Shown: piece by piece, positions 18,225 through 26,635 of the stretch
Numbering within the stretch: position 1 is the stretch's first letter
Layout of the letters: each line of letters begins with the position of its first letter
Origin: GCA-002050365 sp038235165
Lineage (GTDB): Bacteria > Acidobacteriota > Blastocatellia > Pyrinomonadales > Pyrinomonadaceae
Reading direction: 5' to 3'
Length of the DNA: 64,000 nt
Assembly: GCA_038235165.1 (NCBI GenBank)
Contig: JBBSUG010000001.1
Span: forward strand, 248,001-312,000
Notes under the pieces: model-generated
Seen by the model: the letters and a program-made list of their open reading frames with translations, nothing else
Told to the model about the DNA's origin: nothing
Databases searched by the model: none
Translations under genes and position numbers: made by a program

Positions 18225-18531
18225 TAGATTAAAGTTTTTGATATTTCATTATGATACATAATTTCGTTTGTCGGAAATTTGATGGTTGTAAAAATTAAAA
18301 TCATTGTTGAAATTACACAGCGTTTCGTCACAGGCAATTTCTATGCTGCCCGATAGTGCATTTCGATACCTCGATTTAACTGCTGATTCGCACTTTTATA
18401 ACGCCTAGATACTTTTGTCCGCCGATTATTTTGATATAATAAATTTTTGTGCGGCGGATGAAACAAATACGAAATTAAATTTTTAATCCGATCATTTTCT
18501 GCGAAAAACGCATCACAGTACATTTCAAAAT
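18225..18531. promoter_or_regulatory. Divergent intergenic region with clpA promoter
   Basis: TATAAT at 18435-18440 is preceded at 17 bases by CTTTTG (18412-18417), a plausible sigma-70 promoter about 90 bases before clpA. The rest is AT-rich with no gene. The speE-like operon must start here in the opposite direction, but no clear promoter stands out. Confidence 0.4.
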
Positions 18532-20793
18532 ATGCTAACGAGAGAACTGGAAGAAACATTAAGCTACGCGGTTGATGAAGCCGTTAAATATAAACACGAA
18601 TACGTGACCTTGGAGCATTTGCTCTACGCACTGCTCGAAGATAATGCGGCGCGGGATATTTTGTATAACTGCGGCGCACGGGTTGAAGAAATCGCCAAAT
18701 CGCTGGAGACTTACTTTGAAGACGTTTTGGAGAAAATGCCTGCTAAAGTTCAGCAGATGCCGGAGCTGACTTCGACGTTTCAATCAACGATTCAATACGC
18801 AATTTTGCAGGCGCAGGGCAGTGGACAGGAACGGGTGGACGGCGGCAATATTTTAGCCGCGCTGTTTCAAGCCGAACAGTCTTACGCCGTTTATCTGCTG
18901 TCGCAACAGAGCGTATCAAGGCTTGATATTTTGAATTATTTGGCGCACGGCATCTCGAAAATTGACGGCGGAATAGAGTTCGGCGGTATTTCCGAGGGTG
19001 TCGAGGACGAAGAAGAATTTGCCGAAGAGCGCGCCGGGGGCGGCAAAAAGAAAAAGCCGCTCGAATCCTTCACGGTCGAACTCGTCGCCAGAGCCAAAGA
19101 AGGCGGCATTGATCCGATCATCGGGCGGACGGCGGAAATCGAACGTACCGTGCAGGTTTTGTGCCGCCGCAAGAAAAACAATCCGCTCTATGTCGGCGAA
19201 CCCGGGGTCGGCAAAACCGCACTGGCGGAAGGTTTGGCACTCAAAATCTCGGAAGGCGACGTGCCGGAAGTCCTGCACAACGCGAAAATTTTCGCGCTCG
19301 ATATGGGCGCGGTTCTCGCCGGGACGCGCTATCGCGGCGATTTTGAACAGCGATTCAAAGCGATTCTCAGCGATCTTAAAAAGGAGAAAAACGCGATTCT
19401 TTTTATTGACGAAATTCACACTATCGTCGGCGCAGGCGCGGTGTCGGGCGGTTCGATGGACGCTTCGAATATTCTAAAACCCGCGCTGGCAAACGGGGAA
19501 CTGCGCTGTATCGGTTCGACGACTTATACTGAATACAAATCCGCATTCGAGCGCGACCGGGCGTTGGCGCGGCGGTTTCAGAAAATCGAAGTCGGCGAAC
19601 CGACGGTTGAAGAAACTTACGAAATTTTGAAGGGTTTGAAACGATTTTACGAACAGCATCACGGCGTAAAATATTCTGACGAATCGCTAAAAGTCGCCGC
19701 CGAACTCGCCGGAAAATATATCAACGACCGCCATTTGCCCGACAAAGCGATTGACGTGATTGATGAAGTCGGCGCGGCGACGAAACTTTTGCCGGAAGAA
19801 ACGCGCCCGAAAGTGATTTCGGTGCAGATGGTCGAAAATACGATTGCGCGAATGGCGAAAATTCCGCCGAAAACGGTCGTCGCCGACGAAAAAGAACAGC
19901 TTAAAACGTTGCGCGAAGATTTGAAGGGCGTGATTTTCGGGCAGGACGAAGCGGTTGATAAGGTTGTGGACGCGATTCAAATTTCCCGCGCCGGACTCGG
20001 ACAGGAAGCAAAGCCCGTCGGCTCGTTTCTGTTTTCCGGTCCGACCGGAGTCGGCAAAACCGAATTGTCGAAACAACTGGCGGAGCAACTCGGCATCGAA
20101 TTTATGCGCTACGATATGAGCGAATACGCCGAACCTCATACGGTTTCGCGCCTGATCGGTGCGCCGCCCGGATACGTCGGTTTCGATCAGGGCGGACTTC
20201 TGACCGAAGCGATTATGCGAACACCGCACGCCGTTTTGGTGCTGGACGAAATCGAAAAAGCGCACCCGAATCTTTTCAACTTGCTTTTGCAGGTGATGGA
20301 TTCGGCGACGCTGACCGACAATAACGGCAAAAAAGCCGATTTTCGCAACGTCATTTTGATTATGACGACCAATGCCGGTGCGCGTGAATTATCTTCCGGC
20401 GGTGTCGGTTTCCGCAACGACTCCAACACCAAAGGCAATGCAAAAGGTGCTATCGAACGTACGTTTACGCCCGAATTTCTGAACCGGCTTGATGGGCGAA
20501 TCGGGTTTAAGCCGCTCGACGTTTCAATTATCAAAAATATCGTCGTCAAATTTATCAACGAACTGAACGGGCAGCTCGCCGAAAAGCGTGTTTTGGTTAA
20601 ATTGGATGATGCGGCATTAACTTGGCTGGCGAAAAACGGTTTCGACGCGCGTTACGGGGCGCGTCCAATGGCGCGTTTGATTCACGATAAATTAAAACAA
20701 CCGCTTGCCAACGAAATTCTATTCGGCGAATTGACCGACGGCGGCAGCGTCGCGGTCACGGAAAAAGACGGTGAATTGATTTTAGACTTTTAG
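18532..20793 (+). CDS. clpA: ATP-dependent Clp protease ATP-binding subunit ClpA
   Basis: A 753-aa Hsp100 unfoldase that feeds substrates to ClpP. Residues 1-140 form the Clp N-domain double repeat (LEHLLYALLEDNAAR, DGGNILAALFQAEQSYAVYLL). AAA+ module 1 has Walker A GEPGVGKT (222-229) and Walker B ILFIDEIHTIVGAG. AAA+ module 2 has GPTGVGKT (about 503-510) and LVLDEIEKAHPNLFNLLLQVMD. The ClpP-contact loop reads SSGGVGF. The short middle region without a ClpB coiled coil and the length near 750 aa identify ClpA, not ClpB or ClpC. No clpS adaptor gene is adjacent, unlike in many proteobacteria. Confidence 0.95.
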   Translation: MLTRELEETLSYAVDEAVKYKHEYVTLEHLLYALLEDNAARDILYNCGARVEEIAKSLETYFEDVLEKMPAKVQQMPELTSTFQSTIQYAILQAQGSGQERVDGGNILAALFQAEQSYAVYLLSQQSVSRLDILNYLAHGISKIDGGIEFGGISEGVEDEEEFAEERAGGGKKKKPLESFTVELVARAKEGGIDPIIGRTAEIERTVQVLCRRKKNNPLYVGEPGVGKTALAEGLALKISEGDVPEVLHNAKIFALDMGAVLAGTRYRGDFEQRFKAILSDLKKEKNAILFIDEIHTIVGAGAVSGGSMDASNILKPALANGELRCIGSTTYTEYKSAFERDRALARRFQKIEVGEPTVEETYEILKGLKRFYEQHHGVKYSDESLKVAAELAGKYINDRHLPDKAIDVIDEVGAATKLLPEETRPKVISVQMVENTIARMAKIPPKTVVADEKEQLKTLREDLKGVIFGQDEAVDKVVDAIQISRAGLGQEAKPVGSFLFSGPTGVGKTELSKQLAEQLGIEFMRYDMSEYAEPHTVSRLIGAPPGYVGFDQGGLLTEAIMRTPHAVLVLDEIEKAHPNLFNLLLQVMDSATLTDNNGKKADFRNVILIMTTNAGARELSSGGVGFRNDSNTKGNAKGAIERTFTPEFLNRLDGRIGFKPLDVSIIKNIVVKFINELNGQLAEKRVLVKLDDAALTWLAKNGFDARYGARPMARLIHDKLKQPLANEILFGELTDGGSVAVTEKDGELILDF

Positions 20794-20822
20794 TTTGAAA
20801 GCGTGGGAAAATTCTCGCACTT

Positions 20823-22232
20823 TTATTTAGATTCTTCCTCTTCGAGCGTCATTTCCGAAATTTTGCCTTCATTATTAACGCCGAAACGCCACAAAAAAAA
20901 GCGTTTCGGCGTTTCTGCCCGGTAACGGTATGTTTTCACATTCGAATCTGTTTCGTTGCTGACAAAGACGAGATTTTTAACTGCTCCGAACGATGCAATG
21001 CGTTGATTGTTTATTTTGGCGCGTTCACCGGAAAGCGATTTGATGAGTTCGCCGGTCAGCAGGTTTTGATCCAGATTGTTTTCCAAACGCTGAGATAAAA
21101 CAGTTTTCACCAGCCGAGAAATCTGCGCGTCCGGTTCAGCTTGTGGTTTCATCGCCCGAAGCGAAATTTCGGGAATATAAATCTTGGCAATGCCTCGTGC
21201 GATGACGCTGCCGAGTCCCTGATCGCCGAGATTCGTTAAAACAATCACGTCCAAATCGGCATTGGTGTAACGCGAGATATTGGCGGCAAAACCAGCGGTT
21301 TGTCCGCCGTGGCTCAAAAGCCGCTGACCGCGAAATTCTCCCACATTCCAGCCGAATCCGTACGGGTTTTCCGTGCCGCCGGTCAATTTAAAAGGCTTCC
21401 ACATTTCAGCTTTGCTTTCTTTTTTGAGAAATGTTTCGCCGCGCAGGGCGATGTCCCATTTCGCCATATCCGAAATGGTCGAAACGATGGCTCCGGCACT
21501 GAAAAGATCGGTCAGTTCATAGTCACGCCCGACAAATTTACCGTTTTCCCACTCGTAACCGGTAGCGCGATTGCGAATGATAAACTGCGGATCGCGGTCG
21601 GTGGTCGAGTTCATTTTCAGCGGATTAAAAATTCGGCGGCGCAGAAAACTCCAGTAATTTTCTCCCGTTGCCGATTCGATAATGTAACCGATCAGACTGT
21701 AACCGCTGTTGCTGTATTTGTAAGCAGAACTTGGCGCAAAATCGAGCGGCTGTGGACTCAATTCCCTGATGAAATCGCCCACCTTATATCTTTTTGAAAG
21801 CTCAAAACCACCGAGACTCGTGTAACTTTTGATGCCGGAAGTGTGTGTCAAAAGATTTCGAACGCTGACATTTTTCCACGTTTCAGGTGTGTTCGGCAGG
21901 TATTTTGAAATTTTTTCGTCCATGTTGATTTTGCCGTCTTCGACAAGAAGCATCACGGCGACGGCGGTTATCTGCTTGGAAACCGACCCGATTTCAAATA
22001 CCGTTTCTTTGGTCGCCGGAGCATCGAATTCAATGCTCGCCAAACCGTAACCCTCGCTTTTAATGATCTTCCCGTTCTTGACAACCGCTATCGCCGCTCC
22101 CGGAATATGCCTTTCGGCTAACTGTGAACGAACATAACCGTCAACTTCGTCAGCCTTCACCGCAACGGCAAAGATCAAAAGAATGTAGATAAAAAGCAGG
22201 AAAAACCTTATGTTGATAGATTTGAAATTCAT
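20823..22232 (-). CDS. Serine hydrolase, beta-lactamase/PBP4-type family (class C fold), exported
   Basis: The ATG at 22232 is chosen because it begins a signal peptide (MNFKSINIRFFLLFIYILLIF); the longer frame starts with TTG at 22268. Mature enzyme motifs are SVSK (nucleophile Ser and Lys of SxxK, in FEIGSVSKQITAVAV), YSN (YKYSNSGYSLIGYI) and HGG (LLSHGGQTAGF) in place of KTG. This is the AmpC/EstB/D-aminopeptidase-like group, usually periplasmic peptidases or esterases. A C-terminal extension of about 110 residues follows the catalytic domain. True beta-lactamase activity cannot be inferred. Confidence 0.85.
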   Translation of the reverse strand: MNFKSINIRFFLLFIYILLIFAVAVKADEVDGYVRSQLAERHIPGAAIAVVKNGKIIKSEGYGLASIEFDAPATKETVFEIGSVSKQITAVAVMLLVEDGKINMDEKISKYLPNTPETWKNVSVRNLLTHTSGIKSYTSLGGFELSKRYKVGDFIRELSPQPLDFAPSSAYKYSNSGYSLIGYIIESATGENYWSFLRRRIFNPLKMNSTTDRDPQFIIRNRATGYEWENGKFVGRDYELTDLFSAGAIVSTISDMAKWDIALRGETFLKKESKAEMWKPFKLTGGTENPYGFGWNVGEFRGQRLLSHGGQTAGFAANISRYTNADLDVIVLTNLGDQGLGSVIARGIAKIYIPEISLRAMKPQAEPDAQISRLVKTVLSQRLENNLDQNLLTGELIKSLSGERAKINNQRIASFGAVKNLVFVSNETDSNVKTYRYRAETPKRFFLWRFGVNNEGKISEMTLEEEESK

Positions 22233-22353
22233 TTGATTAATATATGTGAAAAGATTCGATCCGGGCAATTTTTACGCGAAAATTTTCTCAAGTCAAGACC
22301 GCATTTTGCAGAACTGAATAAATAGTGCCAATTGGTGAGAGCCGTGTCGCCGG

Positions 22354-22398
22354 TTTGCGCCTTATTTGTGAGAATTTCTCTCACAAATAAGGCGCAAA
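22354..22398. repeat. Perfect 20-bp hairpin between divergent genes
   Basis: Arms at 22354-22373 and 22379-22398 (TTTGCGCCTTATTTGTGAGA and its exact complement) with a 5-base loop. It lies between the divergently oriented serine hydrolase and pheT, so it does not follow either gene and is not an ordinary terminator. It could be an operator, a transcript leader hairpin or a mobile palindrome. Confidence 0.75.
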
Positions 22399-22504
22399 TT
22401 CGCTTTGCGAGGTAAAACTCGCTAAACTTGATTTGAAAATATTGACGATTGACGTATTTTAATTTTTGGAAAATATAACAATCGGAAATTCGAGAATTTA
22501 GTAT

Positions 22505-24610
22505 ATGGATATTAGTTACAATTGGCTGAAGGATTTGGTTGACACGGATTTGTCGCCGCAGGTTTTGGCGGAAAAGTTGACGGGGGCAGGATTGACGGTC
22601 GAGGGAGTTCACGAAAAAGGCGACGATTTCGTGTTCGACATAGATTTGACTTCAAACCGTTCGGACTGCCTTTCGCATTTTGGCGTAAGCCGCGAGATTA
22701 CGGCGATTCAAGGTTCGAGGTTCAAGGTTCAGGGTTCAAGGTTGGAAGAAAATCTGAAATCTGAAATTCGGAATTTGGAATTAGTCAGGATTGAAGATGC
22801 TGATTTGTGCGGACGTTTTACGGCGCGAGTTATCAAAAATGTGAAAGTTGCGCCATCGCCCGAATGGCTGCAAAAGCGGTTGGAAGCGGTCGGCGAACGT
22901 TCGATTAATAATATCGCCGACATTACAAATTATGTAATGCTCGAACTCGGTCAGCCGATGCACGCTTTTGATTTCAATAAGTTGGCGGGAAATCGTATTA
23001 TCGTCCGGCGGGCGCGAAACGGCGAAACGATCACGACCTTAGACGGCATCAAGCGTAAATTGGATGATACGATGCTGGCGATTTGCGACGCGGAAAAGCC
23101 GGTCGCCGTTGCAGGTGTGATGGGCGGCGAATTTTCCGCCATTTCCGGTGAGACGACCGACGTTTTAATCGAGGTCGCTTATTTCAGACGCGAGAACATC
23201 CGCCAAACTTCGCGCAAACTAAATCTTTCGACCGAAGCCAGTTACCGTTTTGAGCGCGGCGTTGATATTGAAAATCTGATTCGCGCGTCGAATCGTGCCG
23301 CCGAATTGGTTTGTGAATTGGCGGGCGGTGAAATCGGCGAATTTGTTGACGTTTACCCGTCGCATTTTGAGCCGAAAGAAATCGAATCGAAGGATATTCA
23401 ATTTGCGGTCAAAAGATTGACGGGGTTAGAAGTCGAAAAAGAAGAAATTCTGCGGATTCTGTCGGCGTTAGGCTTTGACTCTCGGTTTTCGACTTCCGAC
23501 TCTCGGTTTTCGACTTCCGACTCTCGACTGTTCACCGTTCCGAGTTGGCGGCACGACGTTTCTATCGAAGAAGATTTGGTCGAAGAAGTTGCGCGAATTT
23601 ACGGTTACGACAAAATTGCCGAAGAACTTCCGCCCTCGACGGCGGCGGGCGAATATCAGCCGAACGAAATGCGGAAACTCCGTTTACGTCAAACTTTGGC
23701 GAACGCCGGTTTTAATGAGGCGATAAACTACAGCTTCATTGATACGAAAAACGACGATAAGTTTGATTTAATCCCGGATTTTGTTGATGAAAGCGTGGAC
23801 GAAAAGTTTATTTCGCTGCGCGATTCGATTATTGAAGGTTCGACGCGAATGCGTCCGAGTTTATTGTCGGGATTGCTCGACGCAGTTCGCGCCAATTTTA
23901 ACCATCAACGCCGCGATGTGAAATTGTTTGAACTCGGCAAAGTTTTTTCCGCGTCGCCGAAGCAAAAAGACTTACCGAACGAACGTGAACTTCTCGCGCT
24001 CGTCGTAACCGGCAGTGAAACATTGCAAAATAAAGTAATGCCGCTTCGCGCTTACGATTTTTACGATGCGAAAGGCGCACTCGAAATTGCGGCGAACGCT
24101 TTAAATGTTCCCGCGCTTGAATTTAACGCGGCGAACACTAAACATCTGCAAAAAGGTCAGTCGGCGGAAGTGCTGCTGAACGGCAGGGAAGTCGGCACAA
24201 TCGGACGCTTGAGCGACGAAATCGCCGCCGCTTACAAATTCAAGCAGCCTGTTTTCGTTGCAGAGGTAGATTTGGAAAATCTTTTGCAGGCGAAAGAACT
24301 CGATGTTTTGTATCAGCCGCTGCCGAATTTCCCGTCAATCGTGCGCGATGTTTCTCTGCTCGCCAAGCGCAGCAATAATTTCGCCGATATTAAAGAAACA
24401 ATCGCTGCAGAAAATGTCGAACTGCTTCAAAGCATTGAATTTGTTGATGTTTATGAAGGTAAAGGAATGGCGGACGATGAGCGTTCAATAACGATTCGGC
24501 TTGCTTACCGGAGCGATGAACGAACGCTGACGGAAGAAGAAATCGAAAAAATTCACACGCGAATTTTACAGAATCTCGAAACAAAACTCGGCGCAAAACA
24601 GAGATTTTAA
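22505..24610 (+). CDS. pheT: Phenylalanine--tRNA ligase beta subunit, short form
   Basis: A 701-aa subunit of the alpha2beta2 enzyme charging tRNA-Phe. Recognised parts: N-terminal module (MDISYNWLKDLV), B3/B4 editing domain (RFTARVIKNVKV, INNIADITNYVMLELGQPMHAFD), B5 domain, core (VPSWRHDVSIEEDLVEEVARIYGYDKI) and the C-terminal anticodon-binding FDX domain (PLPNFPSIVRDVSLL). The EMAP-like tRNA-binding domain (B2) found near residues 40-150 of the usual 790-aa protein is absent: GLTVEGVHEKGDD runs straight into VFDIDLTSNRSDCL. Two segments at residues about 68-93 and 325-342 are encoded by heptanucleotide repeats. pheS is not adjacent. No strong ribosome site is visible before the ATG. Confidence 0.95.
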   Translation: MDISYNWLKDLVDTDLSPQVLAEKLTGAGLTVEGVHEKGDDFVFDIDLTSNRSDCLSHFGVSREITAIQGSRFKVQGSRLEENLKSEIRNLELVRIEDADLCGRFTARVIKNVKVAPSPEWLQKRLEAVGERSINNIADITNYVMLELGQPMHAFDFNKLAGNRIIVRRARNGETITTLDGIKRKLDDTMLAICDAEKPVAVAGVMGGEFSAISGETTDVLIEVAYFRRENIRQTSRKLNLSTEASYRFERGVDIENLIRASNRAAELVCELAGGEIGEFVDVYPSHFEPKEIESKDIQFAVKRLTGLEVEKEEILRILSALGFDSRFSTSDSRFSTSDSRLFTVPSWRHDVSIEEDLVEEVARIYGYDKIAEELPPSTAAGEYQPNEMRKLRLRQTLANAGFNEAINYSFIDTKNDDKFDLIPDFVDESVDEKFISLRDSIIEGSTRMRPSLLSGLLDAVRANFNHQRRDVKLFELGKVFSASPKQKDLPNERELLALVVTGSETLQNKVMPLRAYDFYDAKGALEIAANALNVPALEFNAANTKHLQKGQSAEVLLNGREVGTIGRLSDEIAAAYKFKQPVFVAEVDLENLLQAKELDVLYQPLPNFPSIVRDVSLLAKRSNNFADIKETIAAENVELLQSIEFVDVYEGKGMADDERSITIRLAYRSDERTLTEEEIEKIHTRILQNLETKLGAKQRF
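22706..22783 (+). repeat. Heptanucleotide repeats within pheT (first tract)
   Basis: Tandem GGTTCAA-type units (22706-22744) are followed by AATCTGA/AATTCGG-type units (22751-22783). They encode IQGSRFKVQGSRLEENLKSE and IRNLEL between the N-terminal module and the editing domain. The frame is preserved and the tract falls in a linker. Confidence 0.75.
23477..23530 (+). repeat. Heptanucleotide repeats within pheT (second tract)
   Basis: A 21-bp unit (three 7-mers: GACTCTC, GGTTTTC, GACTTCC) occurs twice and a partial third copy follows. It encodes DSRFSTSDSRFSTSDSR just before the conserved VPSWRHD motif. 21 bp equals seven codons, so the frame is unaffected. Confidence 0.85.
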
Positions 24611-24629
24611 CAAAAAGTTAAGAAAATGC

Positions 24630-24659
24630 TTGAAGTTTTTCGCTAAAGTAGGACATAAT
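24630..24659 (+). promoter_or_regulatory. Possible promoter for the zapB-like/zapA pair
   Basis: TTGAAG (24630-24635), an 18-base spacer and CATAAT (24654-24659), about 40 bases before the start at 24700. Confidence 0.35.
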
Positions 24660-24699
24660 CAATCCGAAGTTATATAAAATAATTTAGCGGAGAAAAAAA

Positions 24700-24981
24700 A
24701 TGGGCGGACTATCTGGAATGGAAAAATTCTCGCATCTGGAAGATAAGATTTATTTGACGATTGAATTTGCCAAAAAAATGCGCGAAGAAAAAGATAAAAT
24801 CGAGCGCGAAATGAGTTCTCTGCGACACGAGGTGAGCAGTTTGTTGGAGGAAAACACCCGGCTCGAAGAAAAAGTCGTGGATTTGCTTTCGGAACGCGAC
24901 GCGATGAATCTCAAGGTCGAAGGAATGCTCGAAGCGATGACAACCGTTCTGCCCGAAGTTGCCGAAGCCGTACGGAGGTAG
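24700..24981 (+). CDS. Small coiled-coil protein, ZapB-like
   Basis: A 93-aa protein that is one continuous heptad-patterned helix (KKMREEKDKIEREMSSLRHEVSSLLEENTRLEEKVVDLLSERDAM). It lies 5 bases before zapA, with a GCGGAG ribosome site. ZapB in E. coli is an 81-aa coiled coil that binds ZapA at the division ring. Here the identity rests on size, coiled coil and neighbour, not on clear sequence identity, since coiled coils resemble one another. Confidence 0.6.
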   Translation: MGGLSGMEKFSHLEDKIYLTIEFAKKMREEKDKIEREMSSLRHEVSSLLEENTRLEEKVVDLLSERDAMNLKVEGMLEAMTTVLPEVAEAVRR

Positions 24982-24986
24982 AAAAT

Positions 24987-25334
24987 ATGACTGGAAGCAA
25001 GGAAAAAACAGAGGTGGCACAGTCCATCCGGGTGGAAATTTATAATCAAACTTACAATATTCGTTCCGACGGCGACAACGAATATATTATGCGTCTGGCA
25101 GAATATGTTGACGGCAAAATGCGCGAAATATCAAGCGGAACATTCACGGTTGATTCGCTCAAAGTCGCTATTTTAGCCGCTCTGCATATCGCTGACGAAT
25201 ATCACCAGCTAAAAAATCATCAGGAACAAAACGACGCGCAGCTCGCTTCCCGCAGTGCAGAATGCACGGAAATGCTTGACCGCGTTTTAAAGCATAAAGA
25301 AACAGTGCCGCAGGAAGTTGAAACCGAGCAGTAA
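24987..25334 (+). CDS. zapA: Cell division protein ZapA
   Basis: A 115-aa protein matching ZapA: VRVEIYNQTYNIRSDGD at the N-terminus (beta-hairpin that binds FtsZ), then YIMRLAEYVDGKMREIS, VDSLKVAILAALHIADEYHQL and a C-terminal coiled coil that dimerises. ZapA cross-links FtsZ filaments at mid-cell. It follows the coiled-coil gene at once, forming a probable zapB-zapA operon downstream of pheT. The next gene, a methyltransferase, starts 37 bases later, so it may be co-transcribed. Confidence 0.87.
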   Translation: MTGSKEKTEVAQSIRVEIYNQTYNIRSDGDNEYIMRLAEYVDGKMREISSGTFTVDSLKVAILAALHIADEYHQLKNHQEQNDAQLASRSAECTEMLDRVLKHKETVPQEVETEQ

Positions 25335-25371
25335 TTTCAACTCAAAGCAATTGCTGAAAAACTCCAATATA

Positions 25372-26307
25372 ATGAGAACGACCATAGAACGAACTTTTTT
25401 AAAAGCGGTTCGTTTTTATACTTTTAACACCCCGATTTCAAAAGGAAAATATCGTCTTTACCAAACCGCGTTAAAAATGTGTCTTCATAAACCGTCACAA
25501 TTAGAAGCCAAAACACAGGACGGACGACGATATTCAATTGATTTGACAAGCGGGATGCACGAAACGGTTTACTTTATCGGGGAGTATGAGCCTGCTATTA
25601 CCGAACTAATTTCCGCGATTGTTAAAAAAGATGATATCTGTCTGGACATCGGGGCAAATTTCGGTTGGTTCACCGTCTTTTTTCATCTCCTTACCAAAAA
25701 TAATAATAAAGATAAGCAAAATCAACCGTCGGTTCATGCTTTTGAACCGAACCCAAAAGTTTTCAACGAATTGAAGACAAATTGGCAGCTGGCGGGCGAA
25801 CCGTCCAACATTTATTTAAATAATGTGGCGATGGGTGACGAAATAAAAGCGGTTAATCTGCATCAATTTGACGATATGCCGAACGGTTACAGTTCGCTTT
25901 CTGATATGGGTTCTGAAAAGTTCCAAACCGTTTCGGTTCCAATGATAACTCTCAATTCGTATTTAGCCGATCACAAAATTGAAAATGTAAATTTTATCAA
26001 ATTGGACATTGAAGGCGCGGAACTGATGTTTCTGCGCGGCGCGACGAAATTGTTTGAGCAGAAAACACTCCCGTTTTTTATCATCGAAATGGCTTTGGGA
26101 ACGACGCAGGGATTCGGTTATCTGCCCAATGATTTGATCGAATTCATTCGGAGTCAGGCTGACTATACTTTTTATAAATTAGACGATTCAAACGGGAATT
26201 TGACGGAGATAAACGGTTTTGCGCCGGAAGATATTGGGGCGGATGTCCTTTGCGTTCCTCCCAACTGTGAGCCGTCACGATTGGAAAAATTGAACATCGT
26301 CAAATAA
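25372..26307 (+). CDS. FkbM-family SAM-dependent methyltransferase
   Basis: A 311-aa protein. Start ATG 25372 (MRTTIERTFLKAV) is preferred; a longer frame with TTG at 25318 would overlap zapA. The SAM-binding core is DDICLDIGANFGWFTVFFHLL, followed by VHAFEPNPKVFNELKTNW and the family hallmark VNFIKLDIEGAELMFLRGATKL. FkbM enzymes O-methylate sugars, lipids or natural products; the acceptor here is unknown. No glycosyltransferase or biosynthetic cluster is nearby. Confidence 0.85.
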   Translation: MRTTIERTFLKAVRFYTFNTPISKGKYRLYQTALKMCLHKPSQLEAKTQDGRRYSIDLTSGMHETVYFIGEYEPAITELISAIVKKDDICLDIGANFGWFTVFFHLLTKNNNKDKQNQPSVHAFEPNPKVFNELKTNWQLAGEPSNIYLNNVAMGDEIKAVNLHQFDDMPNGYSSLSDMGSEKFQTVSVPMITLNSYLADHKIENVNFIKLDIEGAELMFLRGATKLFEQKTLPFFIIEMALGTTQGFGYLPNDLIEFIRSQADYTFYKLDDSNGNLTEINGFAPEDIGADVLCVPPNCEPSRLEKLNIVK

Positions 26308-26353
26308 AATAGTTGTAGTTTTTTCAGTTTTTCGGGGAAATTTTTGTTTCGTG

Positions 26354-26382
26354 TTTCCATACCTATTTCAATATGTTAGAAT
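26354..26382 (+). promoter_or_regulatory. Probable promoter for the candidate structured RNA
   Basis: TTTCCA (26354-26359), 17 bases, TAGAAT (26377-26382). Predicted transcription start is near 26390, exactly where a foldable region begins. Confidence 0.4.
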
Positions 26383-26390
26383 AATCTCAA

Positions 26391-26616
26391 GGCGAAAGAG
26401 TTTTTCTGCAAAGTTGGTTACCGAACGCCATAATAATTGAGCCAACACTTGAATATACGGGAGACCGATGCTGCTTTTCGGTGCAATCTTTCAAAGTTAA
26501 AGACTTGCCATAGAATTCGGCTTTGCCTCTTCGGAGGCAGCAGGTCACCCACCTGTAACATACAGGTTCAATTCAATCGTTCGGGACGGCTTTCGCGGTT
26601 TTCTATCGCCTTCTTC
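26391..26616 (+). ncRNA. Candidate structured RNA, possibly 6S RNA
   Basis: About 225 non-coding bases can fold into one long interrupted hairpin. Paired blocks: GCGAAAG (26392-26398) with CTTTCGC (26590-26596), CCGAACG (26421-26427) with CGTTCGG (26578-26584), and TTGAAT (26450-26455) with ATTCAA (26571-26576). Apical hairpins GCCTC-TTCG-GAGGC (26525-26538) and ACCTGT/ACAGGT (26551-26567) are included. A promoter lies directly upstream and a T-rich run (26611-26620) at the end. A long rod with a bulged centre, near zapA, is the pattern of 6S RNA, which binds RNA polymerase. No sequence-level identity was proven. Confidence 0.4.
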
Positions 26617-26635
26617 TTTTCAATAATTCAAATAA

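Noticed and set aside
26551..26575. T-arm-like sequence ACAGGTTCAATTC suggesting a tRNA or tmRNA
   Set aside because: No acceptor, D-arm or anticodon structure surrounds it; it fits as a hairpin of the larger RNA.
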